A DNA stretch of 64,000 bases from an uncultured Leptolyngbyaceae cyanobacterium (GCA_938023035.1 CALIDI010000031.1:29859-93858), one strand, 5' to 3'. Shown: positions 17,926 through 27,290, counted from the first letter of the stretch. Numbers and translations are program-made. The notes: generated from the letters alone by a model not told the origin.

Positions 17926-18507
17926 ATGAAGCGCATTTCCGTCTTTTGTGGCTCTAATCTGGGAGCACGTACTACCTACGTCACAGCGGCTCACGAATTA
18001 GGTGAACTCCTAGCCCGCCGGGGAATCGGTATTGTCTATGGTGGCGGCAATATTGGTCTCATGGGGATTTTAGCCGATGCTGCTTTAGAGTCGGGGGGAG
18101 AGGTGATTGGAGTCGTTCCAGAATCTCTTGTGGATAAAGAGTTGGCTCATCGAGGTTTGACTGAGTTACATATTGTGCCATCGCTCCATGATCGCCGAGC
18201 CAAGATGATGGAGCTAGGCGATGGCTTTATTGCTCTGCCAGGGGGTTATAGCACGATTAACGAGTTTTGTGATGTGTTGACATGGGCGCAGTATGGGTTT
18301 CATCAAAAGCCTTGTGGTTTGCTGAATTTAGACGGCTACTTTTACCACATGCTGGCCATGTTTGATCATGCAGTTGGTGAGCGGTTTATGCGTCCCCATC
18401 TTCGTTCTCTAATCCTCGAAGATTGGAATCCCAATGACCTTTTGGAGAAATTGCTGGCCTACGAGCCAGTGCCTCTTTCTCCCTTAGCAGAAGCAATTAG
18501 ACGCTAA
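17926..18507 (+). CDS. LOG-family nucleotide 5'-monophosphate phosphoribohydrolase
   Basis: From the ATG at 17926 the protein is 193 residues, with a Rossmann fold starting 'RISVFCGSNLGA', the 'GGGNIGLMG' loop, and the family motif 'LPGGYSTINEF' (canonical PGGxGTxxE; the third Gly is Ser here). Plant LOG proteins release free cytokinin from the riboside monophosphate; bacterial relatives cleave AMP-like nucleotides. The Gly to Ser change is in the phosphate-binding loop and may alter activity. An alternative GTG start at 17896 adds ten unlikely residues. Confidence 0.85.
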   Translation: MKRISVFCGSNLGARTTYVTAAHELGELLARRGIGIVYGGGNIGLMGILADAALESGGEVIGVVPESLVDKELAHRGLTELHIVPSLHDRRAKMMELGDGFIALPGGYSTINEFCDVLTWAQYGFHQKPCGLLNLDGYFYHMLAMFDHAVGERFMRPHLRSLILEDWNPNDLLEKLLAYEPVPLSPLAEAIRR

Positions 18508-18517
18508 ACCGGTTTTT

Positions 18518-18585
18518 CTTGGGTACCCCTAAAAACTTGGGCACCCCTAAAAAGGGGTGTGCCGAACAAAAGAGTCTTTTTGTTT
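18518..18585 (+). terminator. Tandem 18-nt repeat and hairpins after the LOG gene
   Basis: Two near-identical 18-nt units beginning CTTGGG lie at 18518-18535 and 18536-18553. The second unit pairs with the following GGGGTGTGCC (GGCACCCCT against AGGGGTGTGCC with a 2-nt bulge). An ACAAAAGAG/CTTTTTGT-like hairpin and T-rich tract (to about 18585) follow. This is a plausible terminator 10-80 nt after the stop. Confidence 0.5.
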
Positions 18586-18674
18586 TAACTTAGAGAGCAT
18601 TTGATAAAGTGTCCAGCAGTTAGAACTGCGACGGCATGAGTCAAGCCTATCTATGGAAACTTAAACCAATAGCA

Positions 18675-18700
18675 ACCTACCTTCGCCAGCGAAGGTAGGT
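18675..18700. repeat. Near-perfect 26-bp palindrome
   Basis: ACCTACCTTCGC and GCGAAGGTAGGT flank a 2-nt centre, giving a 12-bp stem. It lies in the gene-free stretch 18508-18866, which also holds the terminator-like repeats. It could be a second terminator or a protein-binding palindrome; no U-run follows on the plus strand. Confidence 0.6.
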
Positions 18701-18866
18701 TTGGTCTATATAGCCGCGACTTTAGGAGATTTTCAATAGAGGCTATACCAAAATGACCGCAAAGCAGGGTGTGCGTGCCCATCACCAAATGTTGAAGCAG
18801 GCCAGCAGAGAACTTTACCTACATCTATTTATAACTATTGAATGACTTAAATGATTTAACTGTTGG

Positions 18867-19073
18867 ATGATTACTTTCGTGGCAATCGCTTTATTGCCCC
18901 TTTTACTCTTTTGGGTGTTGTTGGTTTTGGGTATGAAGCGAATGTTGTATAAATTGAAACTTTACTTCAATTCGTCAGGCTACTCAGCACCACTTAATTT
19001 CTCTAGCGAGAAGATGGCAAGGCTTTGGGATATTCAGCCCGAGGAAACTGAGCGGGTTCATCAGGTACTGTAG
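18867..19073 (+). CDS. Possible 68-residue membrane protein
   Basis: The frame starts with a strong hydrophobic segment (residues 2-22), then a charged helix and soluble tail. Its last 71 bp overlap the 3' end of the ABC1 kinase gene on the other strand. The ribosome binding site is weak. No family is recognised, so this is a tentative entry. Confidence 0.3.
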   Translation: MITFVAIALLPLLLFWVLLVLGMKRMLYKLKLYFNSSGYSAPLNFSSEKMARLWDIQPEETERVHQVL

Positions 19074-21042
19074 GCAACAAAAATTCTCGAATAAACCGGG
19101 CGATCGCTCGTTGAACGAGACCATTAGCAATTTGCTGCCCCATTTGATGAGCTTCTGGCTTAAACAATAACCTGGGAATCAAGGGCAGAAGTCGCGTTGC
19201 ATCAAATCCTGGGGTTTGTTGCAAGATTACCCAAATACGTTGGAATTGCTCTAGGCTTTGCTGATTTAGAGCCGCCGTAGGTTCCGGTCTTTGGATGGTC
19301 AACCCCAACCATTCCGACAGGGTATAACTAATGCCATTCAACGCATGGTTACCGAGGGTATCCACACCCTTCACAATCTCATCAACCAGATGATTCCGGA
19401 TAAATTCGCCCCGCTCTGAGAAAAGATAATCCAGCGATTGATCGATAGCCTGACTCAAGTTGTAGTCCGAGTTATTACGAGCATTGCGGAGCAAATTTTC
19501 CAATCGATTCCAGCGGAAATTGCCATCCTTAAACAGCAAATCTCGCAGAGAAGAACGTAATTGAGGCACTGGATCGGTGAGAAGCCGTTTTGCCACGTAG
19601 GGGTAGGCTTTGCTCAAAACCTTGAAGTTGGGGTCAACATTGATCGCAATGCCCTCCAGGGTGACCAGTGAGCGGATAATCAGAGCGTAGTAGGCTGGTA
19701 CCCGAAACGGGTACTCATACATCAAAGCGGATAGCTTATCGGTGATGCTCTTCATATTAATTTCGGCAACTGATGCCCCCAGAGCATCCTCAAACACCTC
19801 AGCAAAGGCTGGAATAATAGGAGTGAGATCCGTATCAGGGGTCAGAAACTCAAGCTTGACATAGTCTTGGGCTAACCCTTCAAAGTCGCGGTTAACTAGG
19901 TGCACAATCGCCTCAATCAAGCCGTAGCGCTGCTCAGGCTTGACCTCGCTCATCATGCCAAAATCAAGATAGGCGAGTTTACCCTCTGGGGTTGCCAGCA
20001 GGTTACCAGGATGGGGGTCAGCATGAAAAAAGCCATGCTCTAACAATTGCCGCAGCGAGCATTGCACCCCAATTTCAATGAGGTAGGTAGCTTCTACTCC
20101 TTGAGCACGAACGGCCTCTGGTTTTGTCAGTTTTGTGCCGTTGATCCACTCCATTGTTAGCACTCGCCGCCCAGTATATTCCCAATAGATACGAGGAACG
20201 TAAATGTCGGGTAGATGGCCATAAAGCTGGGCAAAGCGCTCCGCATTGCGTCCCTCTTGGGAGTAATCCATTTCTTCAAAGATACGGCTGGCAAACTCAT
20301 CAATAATGCCTACCAGGTCGCTCCGAATGCGGGAGATGTAACGCATGGCTAAGGCCGCTAGGTTACGCAAGATGTAGGTATCAAGGGCGATACTTTCGGC
20401 CAATCCTGGGCGCTGCACTTTAACAGCAACCTCTTCACCAGTCTTTAAGCGGCCCTTGTATACCTGACCCAGGGATGCGGCGGCGATCGGGTGTTCGGTT
20501 AGCTCGGCATAGATATCGTCGGGGTGGCTACCTAGTTCTTCTTGGATAAACCGAAAAGCGGTTTCGTTATCAAAGGGGGGCAATTGATCTTGAAGCTTTG
20601 TCAATTCTTCCAGGTAAATTGGAGGCACTAGATCGGGCCGGGTGGAAAGAGCCTGTCCCACTTTAATAAAAGCTGGCCCTAACTTGGTTAGGATCTCCCG
20701 CAGGCGGGTTGCTTGTCGGCGCTGGAAAGCCTTGTCCTGGGAGCGGTTTCGATTTCGCCAGAGGGCAAGGGCAAAACTAAAGAGCGGTAAAAAGATCTGA
20801 AGAGTTCTTCCCCATACCTGGAAGGAACGGCGACGGTAGCGCTCAGCGATCGCTTCCGGGTTGTAGCGCAGGTTATCGTCAGGAGCCGCTGGCGCATAGC
20901 GCAGATGCTCCTCCACGGCTGGCGGAATCTCTGACTCAATGACTACGGGCACTGGTTTCTCATGGGTAACGACCAGTGGCGAATGTGCCCTATCTTGAGG
21001 ATCGGAGTGGGTTGACGAGGAAATCCTATTGGGAAGATTCAT
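19003..21042 (-). CDS. ABC1/UbiB-family atypical protein kinase
   Basis: The 679-residue protein shows the ABC1 kinase pattern: 'LGPAFIKVGQALSTRPDL' (KxGQ motif, about 140-155), 'AAASLGQVYKGRLKTGEEVAVKVQRPG' (Ala-rich loop and lysine), 'EMDYSQEGRNAERF' and 'HGFFHADPHPGNLLATPEGKLAYLDFGM' (catalytic and DFG-like). A hydrophobic basic stretch near 75-95 may anchor it, as does the C-terminal region. ABC1 kinases support quinone and prenyl-lipid metabolism in thylakoids and mitochondria. Cyanobacteria carry several; the exact target here is unknown. Confidence 0.9.
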   Translation of the reverse strand: MNLPNRISSSTHSDPQDRAHSPLVVTHEKPVPVVIESEIPPAVEEHLRYAPAAPDDNLRYNPEAIAERYRRRSFQVWGRTLQIFLPLFSFALALWRNRNRSQDKAFQRRQATRLREILTKLGPAFIKVGQALSTRPDLVPPIYLEELTKLQDQLPPFDNETAFRFIQEELGSHPDDIYAELTEHPIAAASLGQVYKGRLKTGEEVAVKVQRPGLAESIALDTYILRNLAALAMRYISRIRSDLVGIIDEFASRIFEEMDYSQEGRNAERFAQLYGHLPDIYVPRIYWEYTGRRVLTMEWINGTKLTKPEAVRAQGVEATYLIEIGVQCSLRQLLEHGFFHADPHPGNLLATPEGKLAYLDFGMMSEVKPEQRYGLIEAIVHLVNRDFEGLAQDYVKLEFLTPDTDLTPIIPAFAEVFEDALGASVAEINMKSITDKLSALMYEYPFRVPAYYALIIRSLVTLEGIAINVDPNFKVLSKAYPYVAKRLLTDPVPQLRSSLRDLLFKDGNFRWNRLENLLRNARNNSDYNLSQAIDQSLDYLFSERGEFIRNHLVDEIVKGVDTLGNHALNGISYTLSEWLGLTIQRPEPTAALNQQSLEQFQRIWVILQQTPGFDATRLLPLIPRLLFKPEAHQMGQQIANGLVQRAIARFIREFLLPTVPDEPAQFPRAEYPKALPSSR

Positions 21043-21523
21043 GTTTAGAGGTCAAGCAACTGTTAACAATTGTAACAACCAGTGCTCCCATGAACCAGCA
21101 TTTCCCCTCTCTGGTTTGAATCCAGGGTTGGAACCGATAGGATAGGTGACTGTGATCCTTACCCGACAGGGGTAGAGCCTCGCTTAAAGAGGTTGGATGC
21201 GCCAATTCTGGCCAGTCTTGCTCTCAATCAGGAAACGGGTTAGCTGCTTCAAGAGGGGGAAAGTCTTGTGTTACGTTTTCAGCCTAGCCGGATTTAGAGC
21301 GCATGATACTACCGCATTTTCCCCCTGATTAAGGTAGGTTCTCCGTCAGTAGTGCCACTATTTTTAGCAAAAGCCGCATTTTTCCGGATATGTTATGTAT
21401 AGCTTTGTTGATTTCCTGACAAAAAATTGTTCAGACAGTGTGAGCATCTGACATAAGTCACAATATTTGCCGCTAGACGATTGATAAGATCAAAGAGCTT
21501 AATTCATTGGGAGAAAGCATTCT
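21043..21523. other. Divergent intergenic region, ABC1 kinase and nucleotidyltransferase
   Basis: About 480 bp with no gene visible; promoters for both flanking genes must lie here. I see only short imperfect hairpins and no recognisable RNA or repeat. Confidence 0.35.
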
Positions 21524-22684
21524 ATGAAAGCCATGATTTTGGCAGCAGGAAAGGGAACTCGTGTGCGCCCGATTACTTACACTATCCCGAAGCCGATGAT
21601 TCCCATCCTGCAAAAGCCTGTGATGGAGTTCTTGCTGGAGTTGCTGCGCCAGCATGGCTTCAGCGAAATCATGGTGAATGTCAGCCATTTGGCCAATGAA
21701 ATTGAAAGCTATTTTCGGGATGGGCAACGGTTTGGGGTGCAGATTGCCTATTCCTTTGAAGGGCAGATTATTGATGGGGAGCTAGTCGGGAAGGCGCTTG
21801 GCTCTGCGGGGGGGATGAAGCGCATTCAGGATTTTTCACCCTTTTTTGACTCGACCTTTGTGGTGCTTTGTGGTGATGCCCTGATCGATCTGGATCTAAC
21901 TGCAGCGGTAAAATTCCACAAAGAGAAAGGCGCGATCGCCACAATTATCACCAAAACGGTTCCCCAGCAAGAGGTTTCTAGCTATGGGGTGGTGGTAACC
22001 GATGAAGAGGGGCGCGTCCAGGCGTTTCAGGAGAAGCCCAAGGTTGAGGAAGCTCTGAGCAACTGTATCAACACCGGGATTTACATTTTTGAACCCGAGG
22101 TGTTGGACTATATCCCTTCTAATCAGGAGTATGACATTGGTAGTCAACTCTTCCCTAAATTGGTCGAGATGGGCGCTCCTTTCTATGCCGTTACCATGGA
22201 TTTTGAATGGGTTGATATTGGTAAAGTCCCTGACTACTGGCATGCCATTCGGGCCGTGCTTCAGGGAGAGGTCAAAAATGTGCAGATCCCAGGGAAGATG
22301 GTCGCACCTGGCATTTACACGGGGTTAAATGTGTCGGTGAACTGGGACAAGGTAGACATTCAAGGGCCAGTCTACATTGGTGGGATGACCCACATTGAGG
22401 ATGGCGCTAAAATCATTGGCCCTACAATGATTGGGCCAAACTGTTGGATTTGTAGTGGTGCTGTGGTAGATAACAGCGTCATTTTTGACTATTCGCGGTT
22501 GGGGCCTGGTGTGCGGCTGGTGGATAAGTTAGTGTACGGGCGTTATTGTGTGGATAAAACAGGGTCCACGATTGATGTACAAGCCGCATCCCTGGATTGG
22601 CTGATTACCGATGCCCGGCAAGAAATTCCTTCCCATCCACCCGCTGAACGCCAAGCGATCGCAGAACTGCTGAAAAACGCTTGA
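21524..22684 (+). CDS. Sugar-phosphate nucleotidyltransferase (mannose-1-phosphate guanylyltransferase-like)
   Basis: The 386-residue protein begins 'MKAMILAAGKGTRVRPITYTIPKPMIPI', the G-x-G-T-R-x-R-P nucleotide-binding signature. 'VVLCGDALIDLDL' holds the metal-binding aspartate, and 'FEWVDIGKVPDYWHA' follows. The C-terminal third is a left-handed beta-helix of hexapeptide repeats ('GPVYIGGMTHIEDGAKIIGPTMIG'). It makes an NDP-sugar (GDP-mannose or dTDP/UDP-glucose) for surface polysaccharide. GGGAG lies 9 nt before the ATG. Substrate choice cannot be read from the motifs. Confidence 0.88.
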   Translation: MKAMILAAGKGTRVRPITYTIPKPMIPILQKPVMEFLLELLRQHGFSEIMVNVSHLANEIESYFRDGQRFGVQIAYSFEGQIIDGELVGKALGSAGGMKRIQDFSPFFDSTFVVLCGDALIDLDLTAAVKFHKEKGAIATIITKTVPQQEVSSYGVVVTDEEGRVQAFQEKPKVEEALSNCINTGIYIFEPEVLDYIPSNQEYDIGSQLFPKLVEMGAPFYAVTMDFEWVDIGKVPDYWHAIRAVLQGEVKNVQIPGKMVAPGIYTGLNVSVNWDKVDIQGPVYIGGMTHIEDGAKIIGPTMIGPNCWICSGAVVDNSVIFDYSRLGPGVRLVDKLVYGRYCVDKTGSTIDVQAASLDWLITDARQEIPSHPPAERQAIAELLKNA

Positions 22685-22836
22685 GCCGGAGGGTTACTTA
22701 GGAACGTAGGGAAAATGCTACCTCAATCGACCAACGCGCGTTAGGACGCAAAGCAAGGAGTCGGCGTACTCTAACACGCTAACGTTAGTGCTAACTACAG
22801 GCTAGGGTGCTAACAACAGTTCCGGCCAAAGCACCC

Positions 22837-23304
22837 TTAGCGGTTTTTGAGTGCTCGTTGCATATTGCGCTGATCTTCGCGTCTCTTAATGTCTTCTCGC
22901 TTGTCATGGAGTTTCTTGCCTCGGGCTAGACCAATCACAACCTTAACCCAGCTACGTTTGAGGTACATTTTGAGTGGAACTAGCGTCAGACCCTGCTGCT
23001 GAACTTGCCCCGTCAGCTTGCGAATTTCGTCCTTATGCAACAGCAGCCGTCGAGTGCGGCGAGGGTCGTGATTAAACGACTGTCTGGTGGTTTCGTGGGC
23101 AGAAATTTGCACATTGAGGAGTAGCGCTTCTCCATTGCGAATTAAGGCAAACCCATCTCTCAGGTTAACCTTACCCGCCCGCACCGACTTAACCTCTGTA
23201 CCCATCAGCTCAATGCCGGCCTCATAGGTTTCTAAAATCTCGTACTGAAAGCGGGCTTGGCGATTGTCGCTAATCACTTTATAGCTGTCGTTATTGTCTC
23301 CCAT
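22837..23304 (-). CDS. smpB: SsrA-binding protein
   Basis: Starting at the ATG at 23304 gives 155 residues, the usual SmpB length; the frame extends upstream to 23436 but the extra 44 residues are not part of the family. Signatures are '[26 protein letters not shown]' (beta-barrel), '[28 protein letters not shown]' and a basic C-terminal tail '[25 protein letters not shown]'. SmpB delivers tmRNA to stalled ribosomes. It is convergent with the nucleotidyltransferase. Confidence 0.95.
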   Translation of the reverse strand: MGDNNDSYKVISDNRQARFQYEILETYEAGIELMGTEVKSVRAGKVNLRDGFALIRNGEALLLNVQISAHETTRQSFNHDPRRTRRLLLHKDEIRKLTGQVQQQGLTLVPLKMYLKRSWVKVVIGLARGKKLHDKREDIKRREDQRNMQRALKNR

Positions 23305-23589
23305 AATGCTTGCCAACCAAATCAATTCGAGGAACGTGTAAGAGCCTGCAGCCCAGAACGAGGCTGCTTTTCCAAGAGTCACGCATTCCCCAAAAACACT
23401 GACATTCAGGTGCTTGACTCTAGGGTTAGACGGCAAACGTGATTGCGATCAAAGTCTCCTGAAGAATTGGAAGCTTGCTGTATTCCAAACCGAGCTAAGA
23501 GTTAAAGCCACTCATCAAGGATTATGGCTTTTGTAAAGCTGCCATGCTGCCCCTTCACCCAAGATAGCCGTGACCAAAATTAATGTTAA

Positions 23590-23670
23590 TGCGGATGGCG
23601 AGACTCGAACTCGCAAGGCAAAGCCACACGCCCCTCAAACGTGCGCGTATACCAATTCCGCCACATCCGC
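23590..23670 (-). tRNA. tRNA-Leu (GAG)
   Basis: This 81-nt class II tRNA on the minus strand has acceptor GCGGATG/CATCCGC, anticodon loop TTGAGGG giving GAG, a variable arm, T-loop GTTCGAGT and discriminator A. The anticodon stem CACGT/GCGTG has one terminal T-G pair. No intron is seen. Confidence 0.93.
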
Positions 23671-24182
23671 GTGGAAATCGCCGACTGACTCAGAGGGATG
23701 ATTGTGAATCAGTTTTACTACAATAGCAAAAGAAGCTAAAGGTTGGTGATTCTGTTGAGAAAATCTGAGAAAAATCCCTAGTAGATTAAAGCATTAGTCT
23801 GGTTACTCTTACCCCAGTGCTTCTCCCAAAGTGGGAGAGGCACTTTGAGCCTTATCCCCTGCTCTTTTGATGGGAACTGGGACTGGGCGATGAGGGTGAC
23901 TTGGGCGAGTCCAGAAATTTCTGCCATCTAGTACTAAAAGTGCCAAACGATAGAGGCGCAAGCAGGAAAACGCAACGAAAAGAGAGGATGGTAGCGTTTA
24001 TGATTGCATATGCTTAGGCTAATCTTTTCTCTCTATTAAGGCGTTCTTCACAAAGACAAAATGAATGCTAATAATTGGATTAAATCTCAGGCCACGGGGC
24101 AATTTTGCCTGTAGTAATAGTTAAATCGGTCGTTATACTGGTTCGTTTTGCTTGACCAATCCCTTATTCTGCCGCTTTACCT
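23671..24182. other. Intergenic region with interspersed repeat copy B
   Basis: This 512-bp stretch lies between tRNA-Leu and the zinc-ribbon gene. It contains repeat copy B (23815-23936) and nothing else recognisable; the region 24000-24180 should carry the promoter of the following operon. Confidence 0.45.
23815..23936 (+). repeat. Interspersed intergenic repeat, copy B
   Basis: It starts with a hairpin of TCTCCC and GGGAGA arms, continues through TTTTGATGGG, and ends with TTGGGCGAGTCCAGAAATTT, then CTGCC and GTACTA. Copy D at 54881-55020 aligns along about 115 bp; copies A and C share parts. Non-coding. Confidence 0.7.
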
Positions 24183-24590
24183 GTGCCAACTCTTAAAGCC
24201 CAAAAAATCGAACTGAATCAGGAATACCCCTGTCCCTGCTGTCGTCGTGGTCAGCTGACTCCGATCACTTTGACGGAGGCTTTTGGGTGTAAGAAATGCC
24301 ACCAAATTTTTGTGATCGAGCAGAGTGGTTTTGTTTTAGAGAAGCTTTCAACGACCTACCCCTACAAGAAGGCGTGGCGTTGGACCGGGCGACACTGGGT
24401 GCCGATTACTCCGGGGTTGAGTGATAATTACCTGCCAGTTTTAATGGGGGTGATGTTGGTATTGATGGGAATCTGGATTCCCCTTGCTCTCAAGGCTCCT
24501 CAAGCATCCAGTGCTACCCTTTGGATCATTATGGCGTTGCTGTTAGCTATCTTGCCTGCGTTAATGGTTTTGATGGCTTATCGACGTTAG
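24183..24590 (+). CDS. Zinc-ribbon membrane protein of unknown function
   Basis: The 135-residue protein from a GTG start has an N-terminal zinc-ribbon-like motif ('CPCC' at about 17-20 and 'CKKC' at about 36-39), a 'RWTGRHW' segment, and two C-terminal membrane helices (about 83-103 and 113-132). Only 4 nt separate its stop codon from the ATG of the proA homologue, so the two are co-transcribed. The topology suggests a membrane-anchored cytoplasmic metal-binding head. Function is unknown. Confidence 0.65.
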   Translation: MPTLKAQKIELNQEYPCPCCRRGQLTPITLTEAFGCKKCHQIFVIEQSGFVLEKLSTTYPYKKAWRWTGRHWVPITPGLSDNYLPVLMGVMLVLMGIWIPLALKAPQASSATLWIIMALLLAILPALMVLMAYRR

Positions 24591-24594
24591 CAGA

Positions 24595-25857
24595 ATGACC
24601 GTAAATCTCCTTCAGACGTTTCCTGATCCCGTCACTGCTGCCCAGCTTGCCCATGGCGCTTCGATTCATTTGGGCATGACAAAGGGGGGTGACCGCACTC
24701 AAGCGGTTCATGCTATTGCTGACGCTATTAGGCGGTATCAGGATGAGATCCTGGAGGCAAATACGTTAGACCTAGAGGCCAGTCGGGAGATGGCAGTACC
24801 CGATTTAATGCTGGAATGGCTGAAACTTACGCCAGAACGGCTGCAAGCAACGGTGCAGTTACTTCATCGCCTGAGTGATTTGCCGGATCCCATTGGGCGA
24901 ATTATGAGCACAACCCATCAGATTGAGCATTGTCAGACTTACTCTCAACTGATGCCCCTCGGGGTGATTGCCTTTATCTATGAATCGTTGCCTGAGTTGG
25001 GGGCGATCGCAACTGGGCTATGCCTGAAAACTGGGAACAGCATTATCTTGAAGGGGGGGAGCGAGGCTAGCTACTCGAATCAACTGATTGCCCAAGCGAT
25101 TCGAGCAGGGATTGAGGAGGTTGACTTACCAGAGGGTTGTTTTCAAATGTTACCCTCTGACCAGGGCACCTCGATTCGAGATTTAGTTGTACAAGACCAA
25201 TATGTGAACCTTATTATTCCCTACGGGAGAGCAGGTTTAGTGCAGCAGGTCACGCGTCAAGCCACTGCACCGGTGCTGCGCTCGGCCATTGGTAACTGTT
25301 ATCTTTACTGGTCTCCTTCTGGGGGACTAGATGCTGTGCGCCACATTATTCTAGATAGCCATTATGGCGAGCCAGATCCTGTGAATGCGATTGAAAAGGT
25401 GCTGGTGCATCGCGGCCATTCACCGTCTTCTCTGACAATGTTGTGGAATAGTCTGCGGGAACGAGGGTTTGAAATTCGCGGGGATGCATGTCTAGTGCAA
25501 GAATTTGCGGATTTGCGACTGGCGGAAGAAGTGGAATGGCGGCATCCCTACCTAGGCAAGATTGTGGCGTTTAAGGTTGTGGATACGATGGAAGCTGCGA
25601 TCGCCTGGATTAATTTGCACAGCAGTGGGCATGCGGATTGCTTAGTGACCGAATCTTACCAGGAGAGCCGTCAGTTTGCCTTGAGTATTAACAGTGCCTC
25701 GACTTACATTAACGCTTCCCCACGATTTATGCGTAACTCCAAACGGGGTGAAGTTTTTCTAGGGATGTCCAGCCAGAAGGGGTTGCGCCGAGGCCCAATT
25801 GGGATGCAAACCTTGACAACCTTAAAGCACATCGTCCAGGGAACGGGGCAGGTTTAG
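24595..25857 (+). CDS. proA: Glutamate-5-semialdehyde dehydrogenase (gamma-glutamyl phosphate reductase) homologue
   Basis: The 420-residue protein aligns with ProA: 'GLCLKTGNSIILKGGSEA' (about 141-158), the catalytic-type cysteine C235 in 'AIGNCYLYWS', and C-terminal 'GMSSQKGLRRGPIGMQTLTTLK'. ProA reduces gamma-glutamyl phosphate to the semialdehyde for proline synthesis. Two otherwise well-kept motifs differ: 'IYESLPELG' for the usual I-Y-E-x-R-P-N and 'IPYGRAGL' for I-P-R-G-G. It may therefore be the second, divergent ProA seen in some cyanobacteria. It follows the zinc-ribbon gene by 4 nt. Confidence 0.8.
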   Translation: MTVNLLQTFPDPVTAAQLAHGASIHLGMTKGGDRTQAVHAIADAIRRYQDEILEANTLDLEASREMAVPDLMLEWLKLTPERLQATVQLLHRLSDLPDPIGRIMSTTHQIEHCQTYSQLMPLGVIAFIYESLPELGAIATGLCLKTGNSIILKGGSEASYSNQLIAQAIRAGIEEVDLPEGCFQMLPSDQGTSIRDLVVQDQYVNLIIPYGRAGLVQQVTRQATAPVLRSAIGNCYLYWSPSGGLDAVRHIILDSHYGEPDPVNAIEKVLVHRGHSPSSLTMLWNSLRERGFEIRGDACLVQEFADLRLAEEVEWRHPYLGKIVAFKVVDTMEAAIAWINLHSSGHADCLVTESYQESRQFALSINSASTYINASPRFMRNSKRGEVFLGMSSQKGLRRGPIGMQTLTTLKHIVQGTGQV

Positions 25858-25994
25858 AGGCTGTTTTCAAGGTCGATCTCTTAGTAGCCCTGACGACTCA
25901 AGCCGCACTGATGCAGATAGACAAAACCTGCCGATGCAAGGGATTGAAAACCTGAATTTGATTGAGACTGCGTCAAGCGAGGGGATTCAATCTG

Positions 25995-26076
25995 GCTCCC
26001 ACTCTCCCTTGGTGGGAGAAAGGGCTAGGGGATTAGGATATATGCCAGTTCAGAAGTTGCGGCCTTGCTATACTAG
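25995..26076 (+). repeat. Interspersed intergenic repeat, copy C (degenerate)
   Basis: A hairpin from CTCTCCC and GGGAGA arms is followed by AGTTCAGAAGTTGCGGCC and TTGCTATACTAG, which aligns with the GTCCAGAAATTT-CTGCC-TTGCTGTACTAG end of copy D. The final TACTAG overlaps the gene on the minus strand and provides its TAG stop at 26073-26075. Confidence 0.6.
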
Positions 26077-27290
26077 GCGCTTCTGAGGGCTACAATTGGG
26101 TCGAGTTTAGCGGCCTGGCGAGCGGGAAACACGCCGAAGAAGAGGCCAATTCCCCCTGAAACGCTAACTGCTAGCGCGATCGCCAAGGGAGAAACGCTGG
26201 CCTTGAGGGGAGTCAGAGCGCTTACGGCCAAAATTCCCCCAACGCCAACGCCAGTTCCCACAAGCCCACCTACAGAGGCCAAAATCACTGCCTCAATCAT
26301 AAATTGCACCAAGATATCTTGCTGCGTGGCTCCGATCGCCTTACGCAACCCGATTTCGGGCGTCCGCTCGGTAACAGAAACCAGCATAATATTCATAATG
26401 CCAATCCCACCTACCAACAGCGAAATACCCGCGATCGCAGCCAGCATTGCCGTTAAGCCACCGGTAATGGTGCCAACAATCCGCAAAATATCCTTTTGGG
26501 TTTGCACCGTAAAGTCATCATTATCGGTAATCTTATGGCGCAGACGTAATAGGTTTGCGACCTGAAACTCTGCTGCTGGAATGCTTTGCTCATCTTTCGC
26601 CGCAATTGAAATAAAGGTGAGATCGAGACCATAGGGAGAGGTGCGCCCCGTGAGTCGGTTCGCATGGGTCGTGATGGGGATATAGGCGGCATCATCCTGG
26701 TTGTTTCCCAAGAAAGCCCCCTTGGGTTGCATTACCCCAATCACCTGAAAGCCAATCCCTTTGATTCGAACCTGCTCACCAATCGGGTCGCGGTTACCAA
26801 AAAAGCGCGTTGCTAGGTCAGAGCCGAGGGCCACGACCTGGGTATTTCGCTCCACATCTTGGTTAGAAATAAACCGCCCCCTCGCCATATCAAAACTGCG
26901 AACCGAGAGAAACTCTGGCGTAGTGCCCACAATGAGCGAACTGGTATTGAGATTCTGATACACCACCGGGAACTGATTTTGACGCTGTGCTGCCACCCCT
27001 GCAACAGAGGGTACCTGCGAGGCGATCGCCTTGGCATCTTCAAACACTAGGGTTTTAGGCAGGTCAAAGGTGCGGTTGCGGGCTTCCCGTGCGCCTGGAC
27101 TGACAAACAACACATTCGGCCCTAGGGATTCAAACTGCTCAGAGGCCAATCGCTGTGCCCCCTGACCAACACCAATCATCCCAATTACAGAGGCATTGCC
27201 GATGATAATGCCGAGCATGGTGAGTGTACTGCGGAGCTTATTGGCGGTCAGCGTCTTAAACGCCATTTGGGTGCTTTCAAGAATATCCAT
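26073..27290 (-). CDS. MacB/FtsX-type ABC transporter permease
   Basis: From the ATG at 27290 (M13 of the longer frame) the protein is 405 residues. It has one N-terminal helix ('LRSTLTMLGIIIGNASVIGMIGVG'), a large periplasmic MacB-like domain, and three C-terminal helices with 'SLLVGGIGIMNIMLVSVTERTPEIGLRKAIGAT', the FtsX signature. No ATP-binding domain is fused, so the ATPase must come from elsewhere. It is downstream of the membrane-fusion adaptor (236 bp gap) and the GbsR-type gene on the same strand. Likely role: export of a peptide, lipid or toxic compound. Confidence 0.85.
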   Translation of the reverse strand: MDILESTQMAFKTLTANKLRSTLTMLGIIIGNASVIGMIGVGQGAQRLASEQFESLGPNVLFVSPGAREARNRTFDLPKTLVFEDAKAIASQVPSVAGVAAQRQNQFPVVYQNLNTSSLIVGTTPEFLSVRSFDMARGRFISNQDVERNTQVVALGSDLATRFFGNRDPIGEQVRIKGIGFQVIGVMQPKGAFLGNNQDDAAYIPITTHANRLTGRTSPYGLDLTFISIAAKDEQSIPAAEFQVANLLRLRHKITDNDDFTVQTQKDILRIVGTITGGLTAMLAAIAGISLLVGGIGIMNIMLVSVTERTPEIGLRKAIGATQQDILVQFMIEAVILASVGGLVGTGVGVGGILAVSALTPLKASVSPLAIALAVSVSGGIGLFFGVFPARQAAKLDPIVALRSA

